Source: Bacillota bacterium | GTDB lineage: Bacteria; Bacillota; Clostridia; Christensenellales; Aristaeellaceae | NCBI GenBank assembly: GCA_023398575.1 | Contig: JAEWSC010000011.1 | Location: 15,360-79,359, forward strand | DNA length: 64,000 bases | Reading direction: 5' to 3' | Part shown: positions 8,302 through 17,258 of the stretch, one piece after another | Layout: each line of letters opens with the position of its first letter | Position numbering within the stretch: the first letter of the stretch is position 1 | Notes under the pieces: model-generated | The model's input: the letters and a program-made list of their open reading frames with translations, nothing else | Databases searched by the model: none | What the model was told of the DNA's origin: nothing | Translations under genes and position numbers: made by a program

Positions 8302-10164
8302 TTATGCAGATATCGACTGCTGGAACTGGGCGTTATACAGCTGTGCGTAAAAACCGTTCCTTTCCAGCAATTCCTCATGATTTCCCTGTTCCACAATGTC
8401 ACCATCCTGCATGACGAGGATCAGGTCGGCATCGCGAATGGTGGATAAGCGGTGAGCAATTACGAAACTGGTTCGACCATGCATCAGATTATCCATGGCC
8501 TTTTGGATACGCAGCTCTGTTCGGGTATCCACGGAGCTTGTGGCTTCATCAAGGATGAGTATCTGCGGGTCGGCCAGAATCGCTCTTGCGATGGTCAGCA
8601 GCTGTTTCTGGCCCTGTGAAATATTGTTTGCTTCTTCATTGATAACCATATCGTAACCATCGGGCAGCGTTTGAATAAAGTGATGAGCGTGGGCCGAACG
8701 GGCGGCAGCCTCCACCTCTTCCTGCGTAGCATTCAAGCGGCCATAACGGATATTGTCGAGTATGCTGCCGTTAAAGAGCCAAGTGTCTTGCAATACCATG
8801 CCGAACATGCTGCGCAGGTCATTACGGTCAAAGCTGCGGATATCATGACCATCAATAAGGATTCTGCCACCAGACACGTCATAAAAGCGCATCAGCAGCT
8901 TGACCATGGTGGTTTTGCCTGCCCCGGTGGGACCAACGATGGCAACTTTTTGGCCTGGCTTAATCACAGCGCAGAAATCGCGAATGATGGTCTTATCTTC
9001 TTGATATCCAAACCGAACATGGTCAAAGGTTACCTGGCCGCTGAGATTCTGCGTGGAAGCCGGGTTTTCTATTGTCTGTTCTTCCTCCGACAGTTCCAGA
9101 AATTCGAATACGCGCTCGGCGGCCGCTGCGGTAGATTGCAGCATGGTGGTGACCTGCGCAATCTGGGAAAGCGGTTGATTGAACATGCGGACATACTGGA
9201 TAAACGACTGTATGTCACCGACTGTAATGATGCCGCGGACAGCCAGCGTTCCGCCTAGGATGGCGACCATTACATAGCCCAGGTTACCAATGAAGATCAT
9301 AATGGGCATCATCAGCCCCGATAGGAACTGAGATTTCCATGCGGAGGCATACAGCTCCTGATTGTTTTTTTCAAATGCATCCAACGCTCTTTTTTCGCCG
9401 TTGAATGCTTTTACAATCAATTGACCTGAATAGATTTCTTCTACTTGCCCGTTGACATGGCCCAGGTATTGCTGCTGCCTTGTAAAGTGCTTTTGGGATT
9501 TCTTCACCACGAATTGCATCAAAAACGCGGATAGTGGAACGATCAAAAGCGCTGCCAGCGTCATCTGCCACGAAATGGAGAGCATCATGATGAGCACACC
9601 GATAGCAATGGTAATCGAGGATATTACCTGTGAAAGGCTTTGGTTCAAGCTCTGTGTCAGGGTATCTACATCGTTGGTGATGCGGGATAAAACCTCGCCG
9701 TGGGTTACGCTGTCAAAATGGCTCATGGGAAGCCGGTGAATTTTTGTGGACAACTCTTTGCGAAACTGATAGCTCAGTTTTTGCGATACGCCAGCCATTA
9801 CATAGCCTTGTAGTATGCCAAAGACAGAGCTAAGTAGGTACAGCGCCAGCAAGCCAATAAGCAAAGTAGCTACAGCAGGAAAGTCAATGCCTGCTCCACC
9901 TTGAAATCCACTGACAAGGCCGGTGAATATCTTATCCACAATGTGACCCATCTGCTTTGGGCCAATAATGGAGAAAATGGCACTGGCAACAGCCAGCAAA
10001 ATGACGGAGAGGGTTGCCACACGGTAGTCTGCCAAACGGCCAATCAGCTTGCTCATGGTACCTTTAAAGTTTTTGGGCTTTTCTCCGCCCATCATTGGAC
10101 CGCCGCCCATAGGGCCGCCGGCCATAGGTCCTCTTGGACCACGGCTGCGATTATTGTTCTGCAT
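8302..10164 (-). CDS. ABC exporter half-transporter, catalytic-site subunit
   Basis: 620-residue ABC exporter with an N-terminal Gly/Pro/Met-rich tail, six membrane helices (about 45-350) and a C-terminal ATPase domain. Walker A is GPTGAGKTT and Walker B is ILILDEATS with the catalytic Glu intact, but the signature is ISQGQ instead of LSGGQ. Its partner (10151-12373) has the opposite defect, so the two should form a heterodimer with one good and one degenerate ATP site, as in BmrCD and TM287/288. The reading frames overlap by 14 bases. By family it would export drugs or other amphiphilic compounds; the substrate is unknown. Confidence 0.9.
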   Translation of the reverse strand: MQNNNRSRGPRGPMAGGPMGGGPMMGGEKPKNFKGTMSKLIGRLADYRVATLSVILLAVASAIFSIIGPKQMGHIVDKIFTGLVSGFQGGAGIDFPAVATLLIGLLALYLLSSVFGILQGYVMAGVSQKLSYQFRKELSTKIHRLPMSHFDSVTHGEVLSRITNDVDTLTQSLNQSLSQVISSITIAIGVLIMMLSISWQMTLAALLIVPLSAFLMQFVVKKSQKHFTRQQQYLGHVNGQVEEIYSGQLIVKAFNGEKRALDAFEKNNQELYASAWKSQFLSGLMMPIMIFIGNLGYVMVAILGGTLAVRGIITVGDIQSFIQYVRMFNQPLSQIAQVTTMLQSTAAAAERVFEFLELSEEEQTIENPASTQNLSGQVTFDHVRFGYQEDKTIIRDFCAVIKPGQKVAIVGPTGAGKTTMVKLLMRFYDVSGGRILIDGHDIRSFDRNDLRSMFGMVLQDTWLFNGSILDNIRYGRLNATQEEVEAAARSAHAHHFIQTLPDGYDMVINEEANNISQGQKQLLTIARAILADPQILILDEATSSVDTRTELRIQKAMDNLMHGRTSFVIAHRLSTIRDADLILVMQDGDIVEQGNHEELLERNGFYAQLYNAQFQQSISA

Positions 10165-12373
10165 GTGCCAATTCCTCCTTTGACAGCTGGCTCATGGCAA
10201 TCTGCCTGTAAACTTCGCAGGTACCCATCAATTGGCTGTGGCTGCCGATGCCGACAACCTTGCCCTCATCCAGCACAATGATCTGCTCAGCGTGCAAAAC
10301 AGTACTGATACGCTGTGCTACAATGATCACAGTACTATTGGCCGTTTCTTGCTTAAGCGCTGTGCGCAGCGAAACGTCTGTTTTGTAATCCAGTGCGGAA
10401 AAGCTATCATCAAAAATGAAGATTTCAGGCTTTCTATACACCGCCCGGGCGATGGAAAGCCGCTGCTTTTGGCCGCCGGATACGTTGGTGCCGCCCTGAG
10501 CGATGGGATCGCTATAGCCTTCCGCTTTTTCGGCGATAAAGCCGGAGGCTTGTGCAATCTCGGCCGCTTTTTCAATATCCGCCTGCTGTGCGTCTTCCAT
10601 TCCGAAGGCGATGTTTGATGCAATGGTTCCGGAGAAAAGAACGCCTTTTTGAGGAACGAATCCGATGCGCTCCCTCAAATCATGCTGGGTGACCTCACGA
10701 ATGTCCTGTCCGTCCACCAGGATGCGGCCGCCGGTAACATCAAAGAATCTGGGAATCAATTGCACCAGCGTGGATTTACCGGAACCGGTACCGCCCAAGA
10801 TAGCAGTTGTTTTTCCGGGCAAGGCGGTAAAATTGATGTTGCAAAGCATATCTTCTTTGGCATTTGGATAGCGGAAGGACACATTTTCAAATTGAATGAC
10901 ACCTTTCATGTTGGCAGTAAACGCTGCGGGAGCTTCGGGATCATTAATGGAAGGCGTACAGGAGATTACTTCGTCGATGCGCTTGGCAGACACGGATGCG
11001 CGGGGCAGCATGATAGACATGAAGGAAATCATCAGGAAGGACATGATGATTTGCATGGCATACTGGATAAAAGCCATCATGTCGCCGACTTGCATGCTAC
11101 CGTCTCCGATGCTGTGTGCACCGACCCACAAAATCAAAAGAGTCACTGCGTTCATAATCAGCATCATCAGCGGCATCATGCCGGACATGATACGGGTAAC
11201 AAACCGGTGGGTCTTTGTCAATATGACGTTGGCTTCGTCAAAGCGTTCCTCTTCCTTTTTCTGCGTGCCAAAGGCGCGTATAACAGGGAGACCGGTCAAT
11301 ATTTCCCGGGAAACGCGGTTTAACTGGTCGATGTAGGGCTGCAGCTTTTTAAACTTTGGCATGGACGTAAAGTACATGGTGCCGACCAAGGTAAGAAGAA
11401 GGCCCACCGCCAAAGCGATGATCCATGTCATGGATACATTGGTGCGCAGAACTTGCAATATACCGCCGATACCCATGATTGGCGCAAATATGACCATCCG
11501 CAAAAGGAATACCATAACTGTCTGCACCTGCTGGATATCGTTTGTTGAGCGGGTGATAAGGGAGGCTGTGGAAAAATTATCCATTTCCTTTTGCGAAAAG
11601 GAGACAACCTTTGAAAATACATGGCTGCGCAAGTCACGGCCGAGTGTGGCCGACACGCGGGATCCAAGGTAGCCAACGCCAACGGATGCAGCCATTGCTG
11701 CCAGGGCTACGCCCAACATTTTCAGGCCGGCCAGCAGAATGTAATTGGTCTGCATAGATTCAGCATTTAAACCTATTGCCTTGTATTCTTCCTGTACAAA
11801 ATAGATGGACAATTGGGATAGTGTGGTCTGGGGAACGGCGGACATTTGCTGGTATATGCCCTTTAGAATCTCATCCCGCATGAGGTCTGGTAGAAGCGTT
11901 ATTGAGGCTGCCATTGGCGGCGCTTTGGGCAGCATGCTGCCCATGCTGGATTCGGAAAGTGCTTCCGGCATTTTTCCATCCACTACCATACGGATCAAAT
12001 ACGCCTGGGAAAAGATCTTGTTAAGAGAAGATCGGATATCCTCATTAACATTTTTGATTTCGTATAGTGCTTCCGACGAATGCAAAGTATATTTTCCAAC
12101 GGCATCCGAATCCAACTTTTCATAATTGGGAAGAACCTGATCCTTATATTCGGTACTCAGCATAAATTTAGACAAGGCATCCAATTCTGATGCGCGGATT
12201 ACGCTGGGCGAGGCGTATTCTATACCTTGCTGCTGGATGCCGACATTGACAATTTTAGCGGTATAGCCTGGCAGTGCCAGTTCGCATATAGCCTGCGCTG
12301 CCAGCATCGCAACAATAACCAGAAGGGCCGGCCAGGAGCCTTTAAGGTACTTAAGCATGCGCGTCAAAAGCAA
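10151..12373 (-). CDS. ABC exporter half-transporter with large extracellular insert and degenerate Walker B
   Basis: 740 residues, about 120 longer than usual, because some 165 residues are inserted between membrane helices 1 and 2 (about 45-210), probably an extracellular cap as in BmrD-type subunits. The ATPase domain has Walker A GGTGSGKST, a canonical signature VSGGQ and Walker B IFIFDDSFS, where Asp replaces the catalytic Glu. It therefore supplies the good signature but the degenerate catalytic site of the heterodimer with the next gene. It overlaps marR by 10 bases upstream and the partner by 14 bases downstream. Probable multidrug or peptide/lipid export. Confidence 0.9.
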   Translation of the reverse strand: MLLTRMLKYLKGSWPALLVIVAMLAAQAICELALPGYTAKIVNVGIQQQGIEYASPSVIRASELDALSKFMLSTEYKDQVLPNYEKLDSDAVGKYTLHSSEALYEIKNVNEDIRSSLNKIFSQAYLIRMVVDGKMPEALSESSMGSMLPKAPPMAASITLLPDLMRDEILKGIYQQMSAVPQTTLSQLSIYFVQEEYKAIGLNAESMQTNYILLAGLKMLGVALAAMAASVGVGYLGSRVSATLGRDLRSHVFSKVVSFSQKEMDNFSTASLITRSTNDIQQVQTVMVFLLRMVIFAPIMGIGGILQVLRTNVSMTWIIALAVGLLLTLVGTMYFTSMPKFKKLQPYIDQLNRVSREILTGLPVIRAFGTQKKEEERFDEANVILTKTHRFVTRIMSGMMPLMMLIMNAVTLLILWVGAHSIGDGSMQVGDMMAFIQYAMQIIMSFLMISFMSIMLPRASVSAKRIDEVISCTPSINDPEAPAAFTANMKGVIQFENVSFRYPNAKEDMLCNINFTALPGKTTAILGGTGSGKSTLVQLIPRFFDVTGGRILVDGQDIREVTQHDLRERIGFVPQKGVLFSGTIASNIAFGMEDAQQADIEKAAEIAQASGFIAEKAEGYSDPIAQGGTNVSGGQKQRLSIARAVYRKPEIFIFDDSFSALDYKTDVSLRTALKQETANSTVIIVAQRISTVLHAEQIIVLDEGKVVGIGSHSQLMGTCEVYRQIAMSQLSKEELAHAEQ

Positions 12374-12840
12374 TCATCTCCTTCTTCGTTTAAAGCGCTT
12401 ATTTCATTTGAGTTCTTCAGAGCCTGCAGATTCGACATGATCCGTGACATGTAGTTTTCCAGTGCGTCAAGCTCAGCTTGAGAAAAACCTGCCATCGCCT
12501 GGACCTCCACCTTTTGGATGGCCGCTCGTAGGTCCAACGCCATTTTTTCTCCCAAGGGGGTCAGGGAAAGCATCTTCTCACGCAAATCGCTTGGGTTTTG
12601 TTTTCTGCATATCAGACCTTGCTGCTCCAGCCGCCTTAGAGAAACGGCAACGGTTGCTGCGCTTACTTGTAGCTTTCGGCATAGCTCGTTCTGATTAATG
12701 CAGCCTTTGTCCAACAGGGAGCTCAGCAGCGCACCCTGGCCAGGATGAACAAGCGGTGTTTCAAGCTCTTTAGATATGCACGCGAAAAACAAATGGTGCA
12801 ATCGATGGTACTGTTTAGGAAGCATCATTTTTTCTGGCAT
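12364..12840 (-). CDS. MarR-family transcriptional regulator
   Basis: 158 residues with a winged helix-turn-helix: NQNELCRKLQVSAATVAVSL (helix-turn-helix, about 60-80), then RRLEQQGLICRKQNPSDLRE as the wing with the family-typical D-x-R. Helices at both ends would make the dimer. It is first in an operon with the two exporter subunits and overlaps the next gene by 10 bases, so it is the expected local repressor, relieved by a transported compound. The palindrome at 12863-12874 between promoter and start is its most likely operator. Confidence 0.9.
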   Translation of the reverse strand: MPEKMMLPKQYHRLHHLFFACISKELETPLVHPGQGALLSSLLDKGCINQNELCRKLQVSAATVAVSLRRLEQQGLICRKQNPSDLREKMLSLTPLGEKMALDLRAAIQKVEVQAMAGFSQAELDALENYMSRIMSNLQALKNSNEISALNEEGDDCF

Positions 12841-12862
12841 GATCGAGAACCTTTCTTAATCG

Positions 12863-12874
12863 TTAGCCGGTTAA
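12863..12874. promoter_or_regulatory. Putative MarR operator
   Basis: Imperfect palindrome TTAGCCGGTTAA (10 of 12 positions symmetric), just downstream of the marR -10 box, where a bound dimer would block transcription. Confidence 0.4.
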
Positions 12875-12891
12875 ACAATTCCGGTTGATGC

Positions 12892-12920
12892 ATTGTAATC
12901 CTAATCGTAAGCTGCGTCAA
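12892..12920 (-). promoter_or_regulatory. Promoter of the marR-exporter operon
   Basis: On the minus strand TTGACG (12915-12920), a 17-base spacer and TACAAT (12892-12897). Confidence 0.65.
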
Positions 12921-12992
12921 GTAGAAGTTGATTAGAAATAAATGAATACATGGTAAAGTGACTTGCATATCCTCCCATGGATTTAGAAGCCT

Positions 12993-13021
12993 TTGACATT
13001 GGATGTGTGTGACTGTATAAT
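12993..13021 (+). promoter_or_regulatory. Consensus sigma-A promoter of the sugar transferase gene
   Basis: TTGACA (12993-12998), a 17-base spacer and TATAAT (13016-13021), a perfect match. The TTG of this -35 box opens the longest reading frame of the downstream gene, which shows that frame start is not the translation start. Confidence 0.8.
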
Positions 13022-13085
13022 ATGTGCAACGCTCATAATTTGTGTCAAATTGGCTGCAGATGATATGTGCAGGGGAGGAAAGTTT

Positions 13086-14513
13086 GTGATACAACAAAAA
13101 TCTGGCAAAAAACGCTGGCGGTTTATGCCTCTTCGTTTTATGCTGTATGCACTTTTATATGCTGCCTTTTTTGGCATTGTCGGTCTGAATAACTGGCCGC
13201 TGTGGACGTTAAGCCGAACGGCTGGCGTGACGATGCTTACTTTTACAGTGCTCTTGACTGTGATGCTTTCCGTTTATGGCGGTTACGACATTGGAAAGCG
13301 TAAAAGCAAACCTGTGATTTCTTCACTAATTATGGCAGTATGCTTGACAGACTTGGTGACATATGTGCAGCTTCAAATTATGAATGTGAATGCGGCAAAC
13401 AATAGCAGGTTGGTTTTATTAGGGTGGGATTTTGTGCTGCTGTTGGGAGCAATGGCAGTGCAGATTCTTGTGATCATACTTTTTACCCGCATAGGCAATA
13501 AGCTCTATTTTGACGTACATCCGCCTGAAAGATGCTGTATCATAGCAAGTTCACGAGATGCGGCGAATCATGTGGCTTCCAAGCTCTTGAGATACCGTCT
13601 GCAGTACACCGTCCAAGATATGGTCATTTATAGTGCGAGCAATGTACGTAAATGCATTTCGCGCAGCGATACAGTCTTTTTTGCCGATATACCCACTGAG
13701 TACAAAACAAGACTTTTTTCCTATTGTTATGAGCAGCAAAAAAACGTATATGTTACCACGGACCTGTACGATGTCATGGTGGCAAACGGAAGGCAGGTTG
13801 TGCTGGATGATTGCCCGTTTATTGCCATGGGTAAAGGTGAAATGGAGATGCATGAGCGCTTGATGAAGCGGATCATGGATATTTTCATTTCTACAACGGC
13901 ATTGATCCTGTTCAGTCCGATTATGCTTCTGTCTGCGATATCAATTTTCATTGAAGACAAGCATCCGGTATTCTTTTTGCAAAAACGCATGACGATCCAG
14001 GGCAAGGTTTTTAAGATCATCAAGTTCCGCACGATGCGTCAGGATGGAGGAGCAAAAGGTCCGCAGAAATCTGTCAGACAAAATGATGAAAGAATTACTC
14101 GGGTTGGTGCGTTCCTACGAAAGTATCGTTTAGATGAACTGCCGCAGTTTATCAATATTTTCATGGGAGATATGAGTGTTGTCGGCCCAAGACCTGAAAT
14201 GCTGGAAAATGTTGAGCAGTACAAAAGGGAAAATCCTGCTTTTGCATATCGTCAAAAGATGAAGGCAGGTTTGACAGGGTATGCACAAATCGAGGGCAGG
14301 TACAATACAACTGCAAAGGATAAGCTGATGATGGATTTAATGTACATAGAAAACTATTCCATATGGATGGATATAAAATTGCTTTTGCGTACGTTTACTG
14401 TTTTTTTCAAATCTGGGGACAGTACAGAAGGGTTTACAACCTGGAACGAAGACTACGAAGAAAAAACACCGTTCTCAGAGGAGTTGGAGGCGAATGCTTC
14501 CGAACATGCATAA
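13086..14513 (+). CDS. Polyprenyl-phosphate sugar-1-phosphate transferase (exopolysaccharide initiating enzyme)
   Basis: 475 residues from GTG 13086, chosen because GGGGAGG (13072-13078) is seven bases upstream and the promoter at 12993-13021 excludes the longer frame. It has four N-terminal membrane helices, a central CoA-binding-like domain, then the bacterial sugar transferase domain beginning KRIMDIFIS with a membrane-embedded hairpin helix and the motifs KFRTMR, DELPQFINIFMGDMSVVGPR and AGLTGYAQIEGRY. The family (WcaJ/WbaP) moves a sugar-1-phosphate from a UDP-sugar to undecaprenyl phosphate, the first step of capsule or EPS repeat synthesis. No other capsule genes are adjacent. galE and a nucleotidyltransferase eight kilobases away could supply the UDP-sugar. 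The transcript ends at 14527-14563. Confidence 0.9.
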   Translation: MIQQKSGKKRWRFMPLRFMLYALLYAAFFGIVGLNNWPLWTLSRTAGVTMLTFTVLLTVMLSVYGGYDIGKRKSKPVISSLIMAVCLTDLVTYVQLQIMNVNAANNSRLVLLGWDFVLLLGAMAVQILVIILFTRIGNKLYFDVHPPERCCIIASSRDAANHVASKLLRYRLQYTVQDMVIYSASNVRKCISRSDTVFFADIPTEYKTRLFSYCYEQQKNVYVTTDLYDVMVANGRQVVLDDCPFIAMGKGEMEMHERLMKRIMDIFISTTALILFSPIMLLSAISIFIEDKHPVFFLQKRMTIQGKVFKIIKFRTMRQDGGAKGPQKSVRQNDERITRVGAFLRKYRLDELPQFINIFMGDMSVVGPRPEMLENVEQYKRENPAFAYRQKMKAGLTGYAQIEGRYNTTAKDKLMMDLMYIENYSIWMDIKLLLRTFTVFFKSGDSTEGFTTWNEDYEEKTPFSEELEANASEHA

Positions 14514-14526
14514 ATCGGCTCTAAAG

Positions 14527-14563
14527 GAGTGTTTGAAGCGGTTTATAATCGCTTCAAACACTC
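14527..14563. terminator. Bidirectional terminator
   Basis: Perfect 14-bp stem (14527-14540 with 14550-14563) and a nine-base loop between convergent genes, with T on the plus side and A on the left. Confidence 0.75.
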
Positions 14564-14569
14564 TTTGGC

Positions 14570-14980
14570 TTATAGAAGTGACAGCAAAAGAAAAATGACG
14601 CCGCAGAGCACATTGGCCGTCAAGCGGCAAAAATCTTTTTCGTCCTCTTCCAAATCATCAAAACTGATTACGTATTCATCCACGTGATCGATCATATCTC
14701 CATATGACCGTTTTGGCTTACGTTTCCACTCGAAGAGCTGCCTGTCAAAAGTCGGCATTTTGAAACCGTCCAAGCGAAGATAAGCCATCCATCCCATAAC
14801 AAGCAAAAATACGCCCAGAAACAAAAAGGCAAACGCCCGCATGGGAAGAACAGCATTGATGTTCACAAATTCATTCCACAAAAGAGCTGCTGTCAAACTC
14901 AATATGCCTCGAACGAACGTCATATAGATCATGGGGCGGACCAACTGCCTTTTCCATATACGGCGTAGTTTTTTTTTCAT
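14570..14980 (-). CDS. Small membrane protein of unknown function
   Basis: 136 residues. A strongly basic start (KKKLRRIWKRQ) is followed by two membrane helices (about 18-37 and 47-67), an acidic/basic cytoplasmic stretch with FDDLEEDEKDF, and a last helix at the C-terminus (about 120-136). The SD and ATG are good. I do not recognise the family. It is a single gene, convergent with the sugar transferase and divergent from the peptide importer; nothing nearby suggests a function. Confidence 0.7.
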   Translation of the reverse strand: MKKKLRRIWKRQLVRPMIYMTFVRGILSLTAALLWNEFVNINAVLPMRAFAFLFLGVFLLVMGWMAYLRLDGFKMPTFDRQLFEWKRKPKRSYGDMIDHVDEYVISFDDLEEDEKDFCRLTANVLCGVIFLLLSLL

Positions 14981-15159
14981 TTGGTGCTTCCTTTCTTAAC
15001 CGGCTGTTGCGTGTCATTATACATCCCTTTGGCATCTATATCAATCCTAACTGTGGCGTGACGGCCGTATAATGACAGGTTTGCCTGCAAAGAATAGCGG
15101 ATTTTGCAAGCAATCATTTTGAATTTTGCATTTTGCTATCTGACCAAACGATATTTATA

Positions 15160-15189
15160 TTGACAGTATGAATATCTGTATGCTATAAT
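15160..15189 (+). promoter_or_regulatory. Promoter of the peptide importer operon
   Basis: TTGACA (15160-15165), an 18-base spacer and TATAAT (15184-15189), followed by a leader of about 75 bases and SD TAAGGAGG before the ATG at 15270. Confidence 0.75.
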
Positions 15190-15269
15190 TTCAAGCAAGG
15201 GGTAATGGTGCCGACGAATAGGTTAGGTGTCATTTTTTTTACCCATGGTCATTTTAAGGAGGAAGGTAC

Positions 15270-17162
15270 ATGAAGAAAGCTCTGTCCCTCGTACTCGCCC
15301 TTTGCATGATGCTCAGCATCGCCGTCGTGTCTGCCAGCGCGGATGAGATCACAGACCTGCGCACCTACGAGACGACCGCCCGTGAAATGGAAACCTTCAA
15401 CCCCCATTACTCCCAGGCCGCTGTTGACCTGAATGTTTTGAGCAACTGCGTTGACGGCCTTCTGACCAACGATCCCAAAGGCGCGCTGGTTCCCTCCGCT
15501 GCCAAGAGTTTCGTAAGCGAAGATGCAGGCCAGACCTGGACCTTTGTTCTGAACGACGGTATGACTTGGGTTGACAAAGACGGCAACGTCAAAGCTGACG
15601 TTGTTGCCGAAGACTGGCTGTGGGGTCTTGAGTGGGTTTTGAACTTCGCCAAGAATGACTCTGCTAACACGTCCATGCCCATCGAAATGATCGTTGGCGC
15701 AGGTGAGTACTATGAGTACACCAAGGCGCTTGCTGAAAAAGACGGCGCTGCTGCTGCTCAGGCGCTGAACCTTGACAAGTTCAAGGAAATGGTTGGCGTA
15801 TCTGCGACCGATGACAAGACCCTTGTCTTCAAGTGCGTGGATAAGCTGAGCTACTTCCCGACCCTGACCACCTACAACTGCCTCTATCCCGTATCCGGCA
15901 AGCTGCTTGCTGAACTGGGTGTGGAAGGCTACCGCGGTGTAACCTGGGAGACCCTTTGGTACTCCGGTCCCTACACCATTACTTCCTATATTCATCAGAA
16001 CGAAAAGGTTCTGACCGCCAACCCCAACTGGTATGGCAAGGCTACCAACAAGACCTTCAACACCGTTACCATCAAGATGGTTGATTCTCTTGACGTTGCC
16101 TACTCCCTCTTCCAGACTGGCGAATTGGATAACGTGAACCTGTCTCAGTCCACCTTGTCTACCATCGCTGGCAGCGAATCCAACGAGTTCCACAAGAACC
16201 TGGCGGAATCTCTGCCCACCAAGTATTCCTTCCAGATCCACTTCTCCTATGACAAGAAGACCGAAGCTGGCGAAGCCGACACCAACTGGAACACCGCTAT
16301 CGCCAACGAAGCCTTCCGTCTGAGCTGGTATTATGGCCTGGAGCTGACCTCCTATCTGGCCCGCACCAACGCCATCAATCCCCAGTCCTGCCAGAACTAC
16401 GCTTACACTGCCAACAAGGTAGCCGTTACCTCCGCTGGCGAAGATTACACAAGCCTGGTTCTGAAAGAGCTCGGCCTGGAGTACAGCAAAGAATCCTTCA
16501 CCCGTTATGATGCCGAAAAGGCCACTGCTTACAAAAAGCAGGCGATCGAAGAGCTGACCGCGCTGGGCGTGACCTTCCCGGTTGTTGCTGATTACTATGT
16601 AATGGGTTCCAGCCAGACCGCTATGGACACCGCACAGACCCTTGCTCAGATTTTCACTGATTTCCTGGGCGATGACTATGTGAAGCTCAACGTCAAGACC
16701 TACGTAACTTCTCTGTCTCAGGAAGTCCGCAACCCGCAGTTGGGCTCCTTCTACATCAATGGTTGGGGTGCTGACTTCGGCGATCCTATCAACTTCCTTG
16801 GTCAGGAAACCTATGGTGAGGATAACGCCTACTATTCTCAGGCTTACTCCAAGATCAACAACGCTACCGACGAAAAGCTCATCTCCGCCTATAAGGAATT
16901 TACGAAGATGGTTACCGACGCTAAGGCGATCACTGATGATCTGGATGCTCGGTATGCCGCTTTCGCAAAGGCAGAAGCTTTCTTCATCAGCCATGCGTTC
17001 ACCATCCCCAGCAGCTACGAAGTACTGTGGCAGCTGACCAGCATCAATGACTATTCCAAGATCAATAGCGCTTATGGCAACCAGAATACCCGCTATTTGA
17101 ACTGGGAAACCAACTCCAACATCTATACCACTGAAGAATACGAGGCGTTTGCCGCTAAGTAA
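15270..17162 (+). CDS. Peptide ABC transporter substrate-binding protein (SBP family 5, OppA-like)
   Basis: 630-residue extracytoplasmic binding protein. The signal peptide (MKKALSLVLALCMMLSIAVV, cleavage near SASA) is followed by the family 5 fold with a TWTFVLNDGMTW motif near the N-terminus, where the family signature lies. The usual lipobox Cys at the cleavage site is absent, although Cys12 lies inside the hydrophobic stretch, so anchoring is uncertain. The codons are strikingly biased towards C-ending and preferred codons (AAC, ATC, TTC, CTG) compared with neighbouring genes, as expected of a very abundant protein. It is the first gene of a five-function importer (SBP, two permeases, fused ATPases), with a hairpin directly after it. 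Confidence 0.9.
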   Translation: MKKALSLVLALCMMLSIAVVSASADEITDLRTYETTAREMETFNPHYSQAAVDLNVLSNCVDGLLTNDPKGALVPSAAKSFVSEDAGQTWTFVLNDGMTWVDKDGNVKADVVAEDWLWGLEWVLNFAKNDSANTSMPIEMIVGAGEYYEYTKALAEKDGAAAAQALNLDKFKEMVGVSATDDKTLVFKCVDKLSYFPTLTTYNCLYPVSGKLLAELGVEGYRGVTWETLWYSGPYTITSYIHQNEKVLTANPNWYGKATNKTFNTVTIKMVDSLDVAYSLFQTGELDNVNLSQSTLSTIAGSESNEFHKNLAESLPTKYSFQIHFSYDKKTEAGEADTNWNTAIANEAFRLSWYYGLELTSYLARTNAINPQSCQNYAYTANKVAVTSAGEDYTSLVLKELGLEYSKESFTRYDAEKATAYKKQAIEELTALGVTFPVVADYYVMGSSQTAMDTAQTLAQIFTDFLGDDYVKLNVKTYVTSLSQEVRNPQLGSFYINGWGADFGDPINFLGQETYGEDNAYYSQAYSKINNATDEKLISAYKEFTKMVTDAKAITDDLDARYAAFAKAEAFFISHAFTIPSSYEVLWQLTSINDYSKINSAYGNQNTRYLNWETNSNIYTTEEYEAFAAK

Positions 17163-17190
17163 TCGCTAAGGCATCTTACCGGCAACAAAG

Positions 17191-17232
17191 TTTCTGGGGA
17201 GGCTCCTTAGGGAGCCACCCCAGAAATTTTTA
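17191..17232 (+). terminator. Intra-operon hairpin after the binding-protein gene
   Basis: A 16-bp stem with one mismatch (17191-17206 with 17211-17226), a four-base loop and a T run. No separate promoter is evident before the permease gene, so this probably attenuates rather than ends the transcript, giving more binding protein than permease. Confidence 0.7.
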
Positions 17233-17258
17233 TCAGTTATCAGAAAGTCAGGGGATAT

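Noticed and set aside
12993..13085. N-terminal extension of the sugar transferase starting at a TTG
   Set aside because: This TTG is the start of the TTGACA -35 box of a consensus promoter, and GTG 13086 has an excellent SD.
15249..16994. 581-codon open frame antisense to the peptide-binding protein gene
   Set aside because: It lies wholly opposite a gene with a signal peptide, SD, promoter and family motifs. The long antisense frame follows from that gene's strong codon bias and has no SD or recognisable domain.
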